Shown piece after piece: positions 26,211 through 34,872 of a stretch of DNA of 37,810 nucleotides. Under the pieces are notes generated by a model. It made no database searches and was not told the DNA's origin. It saw nothing but the letters and a program-made list of their open reading frames with translations. The first letter of the stretch is position 1, and every line of letters starts with the position of its first letter. This stretch comes from Archaeoglobaceae archaeon (lineage in GTDB: Archaea; Halobacteriota; Archaeoglobi; Archaeoglobales; Archaeoglobaceae). Where the stretch lies: assembly GCA_026986375.1 (NCBI GenBank), contig JALSOQ010000017.1, forward strand, positions 1-37,810. The letters run 5' to 3'. A program made the position numbers and the translations under genes.

Positions 26211-27534
26211 TCCATTCCACAACTCTTTCCACCCTTTCCTTTGCCGTTCCCAAGTAGTTTTCGGGTTTGAGGAGGTTTCTAAGTTCTTCCTCGCTCAAAT
26301 ATTTCTTAACGGAATCTTCTCTTAGCAGTTCATCGAGCAAGCTCGTCCCTCTCTTGTAAGCTCTCATCGACGCCTTTCTGATCAACTCATGAGCTTCCTG
26401 CCTTTTCATTCCCCTTTTGGTCAGAGCGATCATCACCGCTTCGCTCAAATTCAGACCTCTAAGCCTCTCCAAATTCTCCGCGATTCTCCTTTTATCCAAC
26501 CTAATTCTCTCGACAACCTTCAGCATCTTCGTGATTATGTGATCGGCGAGAACGGTGGCCTCCACGAGTATTATTCTCTCAGCGGACGAGTTCGTGAGAT
26601 CTCTCTCCTCCCAGAGAATGGAGCTCTGATGCTGGGGTTCGACGAAACCCCTTATAACCCTCGATATTCCGCAGATATTTTCGCAATCTATAGGGTTTCT
26701 CTTGTGAGGCATTGTGGAGCTTCCAACCTGCTTCTTTCCGAATTCCTCCATAACTTCCCCAACTTCCCCCCTCTGTAAAATTCTGAAGTTCGTGGCAATC
26801 TTCTCAAGCGTCGTAGCAAGATTCGCGAGGAATTCGATGTATTCACAATATAGATCTCTCGGAACGATTTGAGTTGAGATTATTGCCGGTTTTAACCCTA
26901 GCAACCTCATAACTTTTTCCTCTATATCAAATCCGTCCTTTCCGAACGCCGCCTGAGTTCCCACCGCTCCGCTCATCTGCCCCACTAAAACTCTTTCTTT
27001 CATCTGCCTCAGCCTTATGAGGTGTCTCGCGAGTTCGGAAGCCCAAACGGCAAATCTGAATCCGTATGTAGTGGGTAACGCCGGCTGTCCGTGGGTTCTT
27101 CCCAAGCATACGACGTCCCTGTATTCCAAAGCCTTCTCGCAGAACAACTCAACCAACCGCCTTAGCTTAAGTTCGAGAATCTTTAAGGAGTCTCTAAGCT
27201 GTGTCGCAACCGCCGTATCTATGATATCGTTTGATGTAGCTCCGAAGTGAACCCACCTCGCGACATCTTCATCTACCACCTCGCTTATGGCCTTAACCAA
27301 CGCCATCACGTCGTGCCTTATTTCGGATTCAATCTCCTTAACTCTATCAGGCGTAACGTTTAAAGCCTTTTCTTGTGCCTTCTTAACTTTCTCCTCGCTT
27401 AGGTAACCATTCTTAGCCAGTGCTCTGAGCAGAGCTATTTCGACCCATATCATCCTTTTTATCCTGCTTTCCTCACACCATATCCTCTTCATTTCGGGAG
27501 TTCCGTATCTGTAGTCTATCGGATGGACTATCAT
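26182..27534 (-). CDS. purB: Adenylosuccinate lyase
   Basis: A 450-residue homotetrameric lyase of the fumarase/aspartase superfamily. It acts twice in purine synthesis, releasing fumarate from SAICAR and from adenylosuccinate. Marks are the N-terminal IDYRYGTPEMKRIW, CLGRTHGQPALPTTYG (histidine of the active site) and the superfamily signature GSSTMPHKRNPIDCEN. The ATG at 27534 is near a TTTAAA box (27555-27560) shared with the divergent RNase P gene. Confidence 0.96.
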   Translation of the reverse strand: MIVHPIDYRYGTPEMKRIWCEESRIKRMIWVEIALLRALAKNGYLSEEKVKKAQEKALNVTPDRVKEIESEIRHDVMALVKAISEVVDEDVARWVHFGATSNDIIDTAVATQLRDSLKILELKLRRLVELFCEKALEYRDVVCLGRTHGQPALPTTYGFRFAVWASELARHLIRLRQMKERVLVGQMSGAVGTQAAFGKDGFDIEEKVMRLLGLKPAIISTQIVPRDLYCEYIEFLANLATTLEKIATNFRILQRGEVGEVMEEFGKKQVGSSTMPHKRNPIDCENICGISRVIRGFVEPQHQSSILWEERDLTNSSAERIILVEATVLADHIITKMLKVVERIRLDKRRIAENLERLRGLNLSEAVMIALTKRGMKRQEAHELIRKASMRAYKRGTSLLDELLREDSVKKYLSEEELRNLLKPENYLGTAKERVERVVEWIRKDVLQYS

Positions 27535-27554
27535 GAATTCGAATTCGCGGGAGA

Positions 27555-27560
27555 TTTAAA
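27555..27560. promoter_or_regulatory. Shared TTTAAA promoter element
   Basis: TTTAAA is self-complementary and lies about 24 bases from the purB ATG (minus) and about 27 bases from the RNase P component 4 ATG (plus). It could serve both divergent genes. Confidence 0.5.
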
Positions 27561-27584
27561 AACAGAATCGATTTACCCATAGGG

Positions 27585-27905
27585 ATGCTCAGGAGGGAGA
27601 AGAGACTCGAGAGAAGGATAGCCAAAGAGAGGATTAGAATACTGTTTGAGATGATGGAGAAAATGAAACACGAAGATTACGAACTTGCGAGGAGATACGT
27701 AGAGCTTGCAAGGAGGATAGCGATGAAGTATAGGCTAAAGCTTCCGAAACGCTACAAGATCTTATTCTGCAAAAAATGTCTGTATCCTTACGTTGAAGGT
27801 AAGTTCAGAGTTAGAGTAAGAAAATCGAGAGTCATAATAACTTGCCTGAACTGCGGATTCGAGCGTAGAATACCCATAAGACCAAAAAGACAAAAATATA
27901 AATAA
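27585..27905 (+). CDS. rnp4: Ribonuclease P protein component 4 (Rpp21)
   Basis: A 106-residue basic protein. The zinc ribbon is made by CKKC (C62, C65) and CLNC (C87, C90). The N-terminal helical part contains RRYVELARRIAMKYRLKLP, the family core. It is the archaeal Rpp21 that, with Rpp29, supports specificity of RNase P for pre-tRNA 5' processing. The ATG at 27585 is about 27 bases from the TTTAAA element. Confidence 0.95.
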   Translation: MLRREKRLERRIAKERIRILFEMMEKMKHEDYELARRYVELARRIAMKYRLKLPKRYKILFCKKCLYPYVEGKFRVRVRKSRVIITCLNCGFERRIPIRPKRQKYK

Positions 27906-27934
27906 AGAAAAATAGAAAAGGGAAAGGTTGATAT

Positions 27935-27964
27935 ATGAGTAGCGCGAAATCGCGAAAAAGGTGA
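27935..27964 (+). other. Possible nine-codon leader ORF before the YlbF-like gene
   Basis: A short reading frame from ATG 27935 to TGA 27962-27964 encodes MSSAKSRKR. It has AAAGGTTGAT in front and contains a perfect inverted repeat, CGCGA-AA-TCGCG. Its stop codon overlaps the AGGTGA ribosome-binding site of the next gene. It may be chance or a leader element. Confidence 0.3.
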
Positions 27965-27969
27965 ATGAA

Positions 27970-28326
27970 ATGGTGGTAGATGCGGTTAAGGCGAAGGCTT
28001 TGGAGCTTGCGAATGCAATAATGCAGTTGGAGGAGTATAGGGAGTTCGTTGAAATGGAGCAGAAGCTTAGAGAGGATGAGGTTGCGCAGGAGTTGTTGGT
28101 GGAATTCCAGAAAAAGCAACAGGATTTCGTTGCGAAACAGCTTTCTGGAGAATTCGATCAGGAATTACTGAACGAGTTGACCGAAATTCAATCGAGGTTA
28201 AACGCGAGGGAAAGCGTGGTAAACTTCCTTGAGGCCTATAACAGACTTTTGGCGGTTTTGGGGGAGATCGTAGACCTGATAAGCGAGAGAATTAACCTCG
28301 ATCTCGGCGAGGTATACAGACAGTGA
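27970..28326 (+). CDS. YlbF-family helical protein
   Basis: A 118-residue helical protein with the YlbF/YmcA pattern (ALELANAIMQLEEYREFVEME, LLVEFQKKQQDF, LSGEFDQELLNELTEIQSRL). Bacterial relatives are regulators that associate with RNase Y and an Fe-S cluster; archaeal function is not known. I choose ATG 27970, six bases after AGGTGA; GTG 27961 is an alternative. It lies 12 bases before the DHPS-like gene and is probably cotranscribed. Confidence 0.8.
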   Translation: MVVDAVKAKALELANAIMQLEEYREFVEMEQKLREDEVAQELLVEFQKKQQDFVAKQLSGEFDQELLNELTEIQSRLNARESVVNFLEAYNRLLAVLGEIVDLISERINLDLGEVYRQ

Positions 28327-28338
28327 TTTCAATTTTTT

Positions 28339-29781
28339 ATGAAGATTCTGCTCGTTACGGGCAGGATCGCAGAAAAAGAGGTCAAGAGAATAGCTGAAAA
28401 GTTCGGATGCGACATATATGTTGCTGACGTGGATGTTGCATCTTTTTTAACACCTTCCCACCTTAAAGATTTGGACTTAAGCCGTTACGATTTGGTCATA
28501 GTTCCCGGACTGGCAAAAGGGGATTGGAAAAAACTTGAAAAAGAAAAAGGAGTTAAAATTAGACTTGGACCAGTTCATTTTTCTGATCTCCCTTTCGTTC
28601 TCAAGAACATAGACAAAATCGAGCTATCCCACGAAGTTCCCGCATGCAGACTTTTGAACGATTTTAGAGTTAGAGAAATACTCGATACCATCGACACATC
28701 TGGGGACTGTAAGTTCAAGATAGGTGGTGTAGAAGTAGGTGGAAGGGCCAAGATAATTGCAGAAATAGTCGACGCCACAGAGCTAAGTGATGACGAGCTC
28801 GTCGAAAGGGTAGAATACTACTTGGAGAGTGGAGCGGACATAATAGACTTGGGAATTCCGATCGAGTTCGACTCTAAGGATGTGAGAAGAGCGGTAAAGG
28901 TTGCGAGAGATCATTGTGACGCTTTAAGCGTCGACACATTTAATCGAAAGGCGATCGAAATAGCGATAGAGCAGGGAGTGGATCTGATAATGAGCGTATC
29001 ATACGAAAACTACGATTGCGTGGAAGTTATAAAGGATGTGGCGGTAGTGGCCGTGGAAAGAAATTTGGAGAAGTTAAGGAAGCTCGTGGAAGAACTCAGT
29101 AAAAAAACGGAAAAGATCATAGCTGACCCTCTTTTAGATCCGCCTCCCAAAGTTTTCGAGTCCTTAATTCGCTATTACGAATTTCGAAGGCGAAATCCCG
29201 GTATTCCCATGCTTATGGGCGTGGGTAACGTAACAGAACTCGTGGATGCGGATTCGGTAGGAATAAACGCACTGCTTGCGTGTATCGCGGAGGAGATAGG
29301 TGTTGAACTTCTATTTACGACGGAGGCTAGCAACAAAACGAAGGGATGTGTGAAGGAGTTGAGAACGGCAGTTTACATGTCCAGAGCTTCCAAGCTTATG
29401 AACAGACCTCCCAAGGATTTTGGATTCGACCTCCTTATGCTAAAGGAGAAGAGGGCTGTTTCGGGATTATCTCCGAGTAAGAACGTCGTGGAAGCTGAGG
29501 AGTCGAAGGAATTCGTTAGAGATCCGAAGGGAGATTTCAGAATATGGATATGGAACGGCAGAATAGTATGCGAACACGAAAGCGTTACCATAGTCGGAAG
29601 AAGTGCGAAGGAAATCTTGGATACCGTTGTAAGATTGGATCTCGTTTCTCGATTGGATCATGCCGGATACTTGGGAAGGGAGCTAATGAAGGCGGAAATA
29701 GCCCTCAAGTTAGGGAAGAACTACGTTCAGGACGAACCCCTGAACTTCGGCAGATTGATTAACAAAGTCGGAAGGGATTGA
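28339..29781 (+). CDS. Dihydropteroate synthase-like protein (archaeal, two-domain)
   Basis: A 480-residue protein of the archaeal dihydropteroate synthase-related family. Residues about 1-125 form an extra N-terminal domain. The TIM-barrel part runs from about 135: GADIIDLGIPIEFDSKDV replaces the classical GADIIDIGGESTRPG, and SVDTFNRKAIEIAIEQGVDLI matches the DHPS SVDT block. A C-terminal extension follows. In methanopterin-using archaea such a protein is a candidate for a pterin-joining step, but this has not been firmly shown to my knowledge. It is two bases upstream of the GPN GTPase ATG. Confidence 0.82.
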   Translation: MKILLVTGRIAEKEVKRIAEKFGCDIYVADVDVASFLTPSHLKDLDLSRYDLVIVPGLAKGDWKKLEKEKGVKIRLGPVHFSDLPFVLKNIDKIELSHEVPACRLLNDFRVREILDTIDTSGDCKFKIGGVEVGGRAKIIAEIVDATELSDDELVERVEYYLESGADIIDLGIPIEFDSKDVRRAVKVARDHCDALSVDTFNRKAIEIAIEQGVDLIMSVSYENYDCVEVIKDVAVVAVERNLEKLRKLVEELSKKTEKIIADPLLDPPPKVFESLIRYYEFRRRNPGIPMLMGVGNVTELVDADSVGINALLACIAEEIGVELLFTTEASNKTKGCVKELRTAVYMSRASKLMNRPPKDFGFDLLMLKEKRAVSGLSPSKNVVEAEESKEFVRDPKGDFRIWIWNGRIVCEHESVTIVGRSAKEILDTVVRLDLVSRLDHAGYLGRELMKAEIALKLGKNYVQDEPLNFGRLINKVGRD

Positions 29782-29783
29782 GC

Positions 29784-30551
29784 ATGGATCAGGTATTCGT
29801 TTTCATGGTAGGAACGGCCGGAGCGGGAAAGAGCTATTTAACAAAAGCCTTTTCAGAGTGGCTCGACTTCAAGAAAATCGACAACATAACGGTTAACTTA
29901 GACCCCGGGGCGGAAAAGCTTCCTTACAACCCGGATATAGATGTCAGGGAGTGGATAACTCTGGCGGACATAATGGAGAAATACGATGTGGGCCCTAACG
30001 GGGCGCAGATAATAGGTGCGGATCTGATAAGCACGATAGCTAAAGATTTGAAGGACGAAATAGAATACGAAGGTGCGCCATACGTCATAATAGACACTCC
30101 CGGTCAGATGGAGCTCTTCACGATGAGGAGGAGCGGGGAAGTGATAATTAGAGTTTTGGGGAGGGAGAGGAGCGTAATGGTTTATCTGTTCGATCCTGTA
30201 GTTTCGAAAACGCCGTCCGGATTCCTGAGTTGTCTTTTTATGTGCTCATCAGCAGTTTTCAGGTTGAACGTTCCGCAGATCCCCGTGTTGGCCAAAGCGG
30301 ATGTTTTGGAAGAACACGAGCTTGAGAAAGTTTTGGAGTGGAGCAACGATCCCGACGCTCTATACGACGATCTCCTCAAGGAATCGGAGAAAGTTCTAAG
30401 CGGGGAACTTTTCTACATGCTCAGGGAACTCGGTCTTTTCAGGCCTCTCATTCCCGTTTCAGCGGTAACCGGCTACGGAATGGACGACATATACGACGGG
30501 ATTCAGGAATTATTCTACGGAGGAGACGATTTGGAGAAGTTGATCTACTAA
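29784..30551 (+). CDS. GPN-loop GTPase (archaeal Gpn/PAB0955 type)
   Basis: A protein of about 255 residues. It has the P-loop [12 protein letters not shown], a switch aspartate region VNLDPGAE, the defining GPN tripeptide in [19 protein letters not shown] (G3) and a late base-recognition motif [10 protein letters not shown] (G4). Homodimeric archaeal GPN GTPases are relatives of eukaryotic Gpn1-3, which help RNA polymerase II assembly. The ATG at 29784 is chosen because it follows the upstream TGA closely; TTG 29778 is a longer option. Confidence 0.93.
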   Translation: MDQVFVFMVGTAGAGKSYLTKAFSEWLDFKKIDNITVNLDPGAEKLPYNPDIDVREWITLADIMEKYDVGPNGAQIIGADLISTIAKDLKDEIEYEGAPYVIIDTPGQMELFTMRRSGEVIIRVLGRERSVMVYLFDPVVSKTPSGFLSCLFMCSSAVFRLNVPQIPVLAKADVLEEHELEKVLEWSNDPDALYDDLLKESEKVLSGELFYMLRELGLFRPLIPVSAVTGYGMDDIYDGIQELFYGGDDLEKLIY

Positions 30552-30553
30552 GG

Positions 30554-30561
30554 TTTATATT
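30554..30561 (+). promoter_or_regulatory. TATA box of gyrB
   Basis: TTTATATT, just after the GPN GTPase stop, is centred about 26 bases before the gyrB ATG at 30584. Confidence 0.6.
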
Positions 30562-30583
30562 CAGCCCGGGAGAGTTTTCTGAG

Positions 30584-32455
30584 ATGAAAGACTACACAGC
30601 GGAGCAGATAGAGGTCTTGGACGATCTTGAGGCCGTAAGAAGAAGACCGGGAATGTATATAGGCGGAGTCGGGGTTAGGGGGCTCCATCACCTTCTTTGG
30701 GAGATAGTGGACAACAGCATAGATGAGGCGCTGGCGGGTTACTGCGATAGGATAACTGTCGTCCTCCACAAGGACGGATCCGCGAGCGTCGAGGACGACG
30801 GAAGGGGAATTCCGGTTGACGAGCATCCGGTCTTCAAAAGGCCGGCGTTGGAGATCGTAATGACGAAGCTACATGCGGGAGGTAAGTTCAGCAAAAAGGC
30901 ATACAAGGTTTCCGGAGGTTTGCACGGGGTTGGGCTTTCCGTAGTTAACGCACTTTCGGAGTGGCTCGAAGTTTGGGTTAAGAGGGACGGAAAGGTTTAC
31001 TATCAAAGATACGAAAGGGGAAAGCCGGTAACTCCGCTTAAAGTAGTTGGAGAGGCGAAGGATACGGGAACGAAGATAAGGTTCAAGCCCGACGAGGAGA
31101 TATTCGAGGTCACGGAGTTCGACTACGACATAATCGCCCAAAGGCTTAAGGAGTTGGCCTACCTAAATAGGGGCATCAGAATCACTCTGATAGATGAGAG
31201 AACTGGAAGGAGGGAAGAGTTCTATTCTGAAGATGGAATAAAGGGGCTCGTCGCCGAGCTCAACAGAAACAAGCCGACTTTACACGATATATTATACTTT
31301 TCCGGGGAGAAGAACGGAATAATAGTCGAAGTAGCTCTGCAGTTCACGGATACCGATTACGAAACTCTCCTCGCCTTCGCGAACAATATACACACAGTCG
31401 AAGGAGGAACGCACGTTTCCGGATTTAGAGCTGGACTGACGAGGGCGATAAACGAATATGGTAAAAAACACATTAGGAAGTTCCAGCCATTGAGCGGAAG
31501 CGACATAAGGGAAGGCTTGACGGCCGTTATTTCCGTTAAGGTTCCCGAACCCCAGTTTGAGGGGCAGACCAAAACGAAACTTACGAACAGCGAGGTTAAG
31601 ACTGTAGTGGAATCCCTCACATATTCGGAAGTCCTGAAGTGGTTAGAGAAGCATCCTCATGAAGCAAACAAGATCATAGAAAAGTGCATAATCGCAATGA
31701 AAGCGAGAGAGGCCGCGAAAAGGGCGAGGGAACTCGTCAGAAAAAAGAGCGAGCTATCCATAACTCTTCCGGGAAAGCTTGCGGATTGTTCATCTAAAAA
31801 TCCGGAAGAGAGGGAACTGTTCATCGTCGAAGGGGAATCTGCCGGAGGTTCCGCGAAGCAGGCGAGAGACAGAAGGTTTCAAGCTGTGCTACCGATAAGG
31901 GGAAAGATCTTAAACGTTGAGAAGGCAGGGATTTTGAGGGTTTTAAAGAACGACGAGATAAAGGCGATAGCTTCCGCTATAGGGGCCGGAATAGGAAAGG
32001 ACTTCGACATCAGCAAGGCGAGATACAGGAGAGTTATCATAATGACCGACGCAGATGTCGATGGAGCTCACATAAGAACGCTACTGCTCACCTTCTTCTA
32101 CAGATACATGAGACCTCTAATCGAGCACGGATACCTATACATCGCTCAGCCTCCTCTCTACAGGGTTAGAAAGGGCAAAAACGTTTACTACGTTTATTCG
32201 GAGAAAGAACTCAAGAATTTGCTCAAAAAGTTAGGAAACGCGGAGGTTCAGAGGTTCAAGGGTTTGGGTGAGATGAACCCCGAACAACTATGGGAAACCA
32301 CGATGGATCCGGAAAGGAGAAAACTAATTCAAGTTACGATAGAAGACGCTTTGAGGGCGGAGAGGCTTTTCAGCATACTCATGGGAGAAGATGTGAACGC
32401 GAGGAGGGAGTTCATAATGAAGCATTCCAAGGATGTTAAAAATTTGGACGTCTGA
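30584..32455 (+). CDS. gyrB: DNA gyrase subunit B
   Basis: A 623-residue gyrase ATPase subunit that introduces negative supercoils with GyrA. The GHKL ATPase motifs are [14 protein letters not shown] (E40, N44), [10 protein letters not shown] and [16 protein letters not shown]. The TOPRIM part has [28 protein letters not shown] and DADVDGAHI. It has the short form without the large insertion of Gram-negative GyrB. Archaeal gyrase is generally considered acquired from bacteria. The ATG at 30584 lies behind a TATA box; the open frame continuing to 30338 overlaps the GPN gene and is spurious. No gyrA follows. Confidence 0.97.
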   Translation: MKDYTAEQIEVLDDLEAVRRRPGMYIGGVGVRGLHHLLWEIVDNSIDEALAGYCDRITVVLHKDGSASVEDDGRGIPVDEHPVFKRPALEIVMTKLHAGGKFSKKAYKVSGGLHGVGLSVVNALSEWLEVWVKRDGKVYYQRYERGKPVTPLKVVGEAKDTGTKIRFKPDEEIFEVTEFDYDIIAQRLKELAYLNRGIRITLIDERTGRREEFYSEDGIKGLVAELNRNKPTLHDILYFSGEKNGIIVEVALQFTDTDYETLLAFANNIHTVEGGTHVSGFRAGLTRAINEYGKKHIRKFQPLSGSDIREGLTAVISVKVPEPQFEGQTKTKLTNSEVKTVVESLTYSEVLKWLEKHPHEANKIIEKCIIAMKAREAAKRARELVRKKSELSITLPGKLADCSSKNPEERELFIVEGESAGGSAKQARDRRFQAVLPIRGKILNVEKAGILRVLKNDEIKAIASAIGAGIGKDFDISKARYRRVIIMTDADVDGAHIRTLLLTFFYRYMRPLIEHGYLYIAQPPLYRVRKGKNVYYVYSEKELKNLLKKLGNAEVQRFKGLGEMNPEQLWETTMDPERRKLIQVTIEDALRAERLFSILMGEDVNARREFIMKHSKDVKNLDV

Positions 32456-32845
32456 TTACCAGAGGTGATCGCAATGTCCGTGTCTGTGGAAACCTTCCCT
32501 CTTTTCCCATTCCGTATCCAGCACAAGGGTTCCCCTTAGGAATCCCTCCAGAACGTCTCTAACTCTTCCATATGCTCCGGTTATAACTCTTATACCCAAC
32601 TGCTCGAAGAACATCCTCGCCCTCATTCCCACGCCATATGCGAGGACGACATCAACTCCCAAGGAGTATAGGAATTTAGGAATCTGACCGGGAACGTGAT
32701 CGGCGAAAGGTAGCTCGACGACTTCAACGTTCACAACTCTTCCATCCACGACGTCGGCGATTAGGAAGTATCTCGCCTTACCGAAGTGCATAGCCACGTT
32801 GGAGTCCAATCCCCTCGCGTCTTCGCACGGAATAGCGATTCTCAT
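32456..32845 (-). CDS. NifX/NifB-C-terminal-domain family protein with His-rich tail
   Basis: A 129-residue member of the dinitrogenase iron-molybdenum cofactor biosynthesis family. The start MRIAIPCEDARGLDSNVAMH then FGKARYFLI is typical, as is VDVVLAYGVGMRARMFFEQLGI. Family members bind or carry NifB-co-like clusters in diazotrophs, but occur widely in non-diazotrophic archaea. The tail contains HRHGHCDH, which could bind metal. Its stop codon directly abuts that of gyrB. It could be the cluster carrier for the NifB/NifE/NifN-like genes 7 kb upstream, but that link is an inference. Confidence 0.88.
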   Translation of the reverse strand: MRIAIPCEDARGLDSNVAMHFGKARYFLIADVVDGRVVNVEVVELPFADHVPGQIPKFLYSLGVDVVLAYGVGMRARMFFEQLGIRVITGAYGRVRDVLEGFLRGTLVLDTEWEKREGFHRHGHCDHLW

Positions 32846-32944
32846 AACATTCCGATGTTTCTCAAGTATTTCACGTTTGCCACTATTTCGGATAATCCTA
32901 AGAAAAAGTTAAATAAAGGAATGAAAATAAATCTAAAAATAGAA

Positions 32945-33217
32945 TTACTCCTTCTTCGCCAAAATTATCTCTATTGCGGATACGTTGGCCGTTCCCTGCT
33001 CGCTCTCTATTTTTTCCGTGGATATCTTTATGTCCTTTACGTCTACGTCCGTAAGGAATCTCTTTCTCACTATTTCGGCGACGTCCACTGCCCTGCTTAT
33101 GGCTTTACCTCTCGCCTTTATGGCTACCTCTTTCGCTCCGCTGTTGAACTGCGTCAATACCGCCAACACGTAGTTCATTACCGGCTTGTTACCAACAAAC
33201 ACGGCGTTCTCGGCCAT
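32945..33217 (-). CDS. albA: Chromatin protein Alba
   Basis: A 90-residue DNA/RNA-binding protein. The signature [39 protein letters not shown] and a final beta strand match Alba, an abundant dimeric chromatin protein. At the loop where Sulfolobus Alba has two lysines (GKKP), this one has GNKP, so one lysine, probably the acetylated one, is missing. The ATG at 33217 has a strong GGAGGTGA site six bases upstream. Confidence 0.95.
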   Translation of the reverse strand: MAENAVFVGNKPVMNYVLAVLTQFNSGAKEVAIKARGKAISRAVDVAEIVRKRFLTDVDVKDIKISTEKIESEQGTANVSAIEIILAKKE

Positions 33218-33250
33218 CCTTTCACCTCCCTCCTTCGCAAAATCTCATAC

Positions 33251-33258
33251 TATATTAA
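33251..33258 (+). promoter_or_regulatory. TATA box of the SpoIIM-like gene
   Basis: TATATTAA is centred about 27 bases before the ATG at 33282, suggesting a leaderless start. Confidence 0.5.
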
Positions 33259-33281
33259 TTTTTCTTTAGCGCAACATCTAT

Positions 33282-33860
33282 ATGCGGAGGAGTTTTAGAA
33301 AGGATATGAGACAGGGTGAAATTCTCGTCTACTTTTTCATTCTGACTCTTCTGTTCTTCGCATCCATTTACATGGGTTACTTTACAGCAGAAAATTTTCC
33401 CGGCATGGCTAAAGGTTTCGTGGAGAAGTTTTCTTCTGAATTCGGATTCATAAAGAAATTACCACCCTTCGGGATACTTGCAATTATATTCCTCAACAAC
33501 ACCGTAAAATCCTTTGTGGCTATGCTTTTGGGTCTGTTATTCGGAATAATTCCCGTTCTCTTCGTGTTCATAAACGGATACCTTATAGGGGTCGTCGTTT
33601 ATGTCGTGGGCGGGAGAATAGGCATGGACAGAGTCTTGATGCTACTCATACCTCACGGAGTGCTCGAAATCCCGGCGGTGTTGTTAGCGTGTAGCTATGG
33701 CGTGTGGCTTGGAAAGATGGTTTTAAAGAAAATGGCCGGAAAAGACGTATCCTTAGGGGAATGTATAGATATGGCCGTTAGAGCTTACATAAAAACGGTA
33801 GTTCCCCTTCTCTTAGTGGCCGCATTCGTAGAAACGTTCATCACACCGCACATCGCCTAA
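33282..33860 (+). CDS. SpoIIM-like (DUF95) membrane protein
   Basis: A 192-residue protein with about five membrane helices. It shows the family pattern FGILAIIFLNNTVKSFVAMLLG and a late PHGVLEIPAVLLACSYG, both typical of the stage II sporulation protein M/DUF95 family. Bacterial SpoIIM acts in septal membrane remodelling; the archaeal role is unknown. The stop overlaps the stop of the FtsZ-like gene by four bases (convergent), an intriguing pairing. Confidence 0.85.
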   Translation: MRRSFRKDMRQGEILVYFFILTLLFFASIYMGYFTAENFPGMAKGFVEKFSSEFGFIKKLPPFGILAIIFLNNTVKSFVAMLLGLLFGIIPVLFVFINGYLIGVVVYVVGGRIGMDRVLMLLIPHGVLEIPAVLLACSYGVWLGKMVLKKMAGKDVSLGECIDMAVRAYIKTVVPLLLVAAFVETFITPHIA

Positions 33861-34792
33861 ATCCTGAACCTCGTTATTCCGGAAAGCAGTAAAACTACGC
33901 TGACGAACGGAGACCTCGGAATGGGATAGTCTCCGTATCTGACCACTATATTTTCGTTGAGTTTTTCCACCATTTCTATGCACGAAAACATGCCGTCCAT
34001 CGTTATCTCGTTGGGATTTCCCGCGAATACTATTAGAGCACTCTTCGCCGTCTCCACGTCACCCTTAACGCTCAGATTTTGCAGAGCTTCTTCCACCATT
34101 TCCATCATCCTCTGCGTTCTTACCGCTATCACCTCGCTATCCTTTCTCAGCAGAACCTTGTATAACCACGTTACTGGAAGCCTTCTCTTCGCGAAACCTA
34201 TTGCCGAAAATCCTTCGACCATCAGAGCGTTGAAAACGTCCGAAGTGTCGATTACAACCTCTCCCGCAATTCTCTTCTTCAGATCTATCTCTCCCACCCT
34301 CGCGATGACGTTCAAAGCTTCTACGAGGTTCTGTCCTATCATTTCCTCCTCGACGAGCACGAGAACTCTAACGGCTTCCCTGAACTTCCTTATCCTCCTC
34401 CTCAAATCGTTGGGATCTACCCTCTCGAAAGGAGGAACGATTCCCAGTCCAATAACGGGATCGTCCGAAAATTTCATCAGATTTTTCCCGAACTCTACCG
34501 CTGTATCCACCCCGAATTCGTCGTCTAAGGACGTTATTATTAGAGAGCCCTCGTGCAACTCGTATCTGCTGAGCATTTCGTTCAGAACGCTTCTAACGTC
34601 TATCCTCCCGTCCCTCGCCATCAACCAGAACTTGTTCTTCTGGCCGAGCTTTATCGCCTTGAGATCGTCCAAGCTGTTCGTGACGGCGTAACATCTGAAT
34701 AGGGGGATTCTGTTGACCTTCACACCCTTCTTGGTAAGTAAGCTCGAAACCTCCGAGCCCTTCCTGCCGATTCCTATCGTTAGGAGCTTCAT
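33857..34792 (-). CDS. Degenerate FtsZ/tubulin-superfamily protein
   Basis: A 311-residue protein that reads like FtsZ through its length but lacks the GTP-binding tubulin signature. The N-terminal strand is MKLLTIGIGRKGSEV. At the place of GGGTGTG it has ITSLDDEFGVDTA (about 86-98), followed by an FtsZ-like VIGLGIVPPFERVDPNDLR segment. The T7 loop keeps two aspartates (IDTSDV, D182 and D185). The C-terminal domain has DVETAKSALIVFAGNP and RSPFVSVVLLLSGI, close to the FtsZ pattern. I infer an FtsZ fold with lost or altered nucleotide binding, perhaps a modulator of division or membrane shape. It converges with the SpoIIM-like gene and is divergent from iorA. Confidence 0.7.
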   Translation of the reverse strand: MKLLTIGIGRKGSEVSSLLTKKGVKVNRIPLFRCYAVTNSLDDLKAIKLGQKNKFWLMARDGRIDVRSVLNEMLSRYELHEGSLIITSLDDEFGVDTAVEFGKNLMKFSDDPVIGLGIVPPFERVDPNDLRRRIRKFREAVRVLVLVEEEMIGQNLVEALNVIARVGEIDLKKRIAGEVVIDTSDVFNALMVEGFSAIGFAKRRLPVTWLYKVLLRKDSEVIAVRTQRMMEMVEEALQNLSVKGDVETAKSALIVFAGNPNEITMDGMFSCIEMVEKLNENIVVRYGDYPIPRSPFVSVVLLLSGITRFRI

Positions 34793-34843
34793 TTTTCAGC
34801 CGATCCACGGCCAAACTAATAACGGTTTCGTAAATCAACAAAC

Positions 34844-34853
34844 TTAAATAAAA
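34844..34853 (+). promoter_or_regulatory. TATA box of iorA
   Basis: TTAAATAAAA is centred about 25 bases before the ATG at 34873. Confidence 0.55.
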
Positions 34854-34872
34854 TTCTCCTTTTCGTGGCAAT

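Noticed and set aside
30338-30583. N-terminal extension of gyrB by 82 codons
   Set aside because: It lies inside the GPN GTPase gene, has no GyrB similarity, and the ATG at 30584 has a TATA box at the right distance and gives the normal GyrB start.
33957-34691. 244-codon plus-strand frame opposite the FtsZ-like gene
   Set aside because: Low-complexity Ser/Thr/Ile composition typical of an antisense shadow; the minus-strand frame follows the FtsZ pattern.
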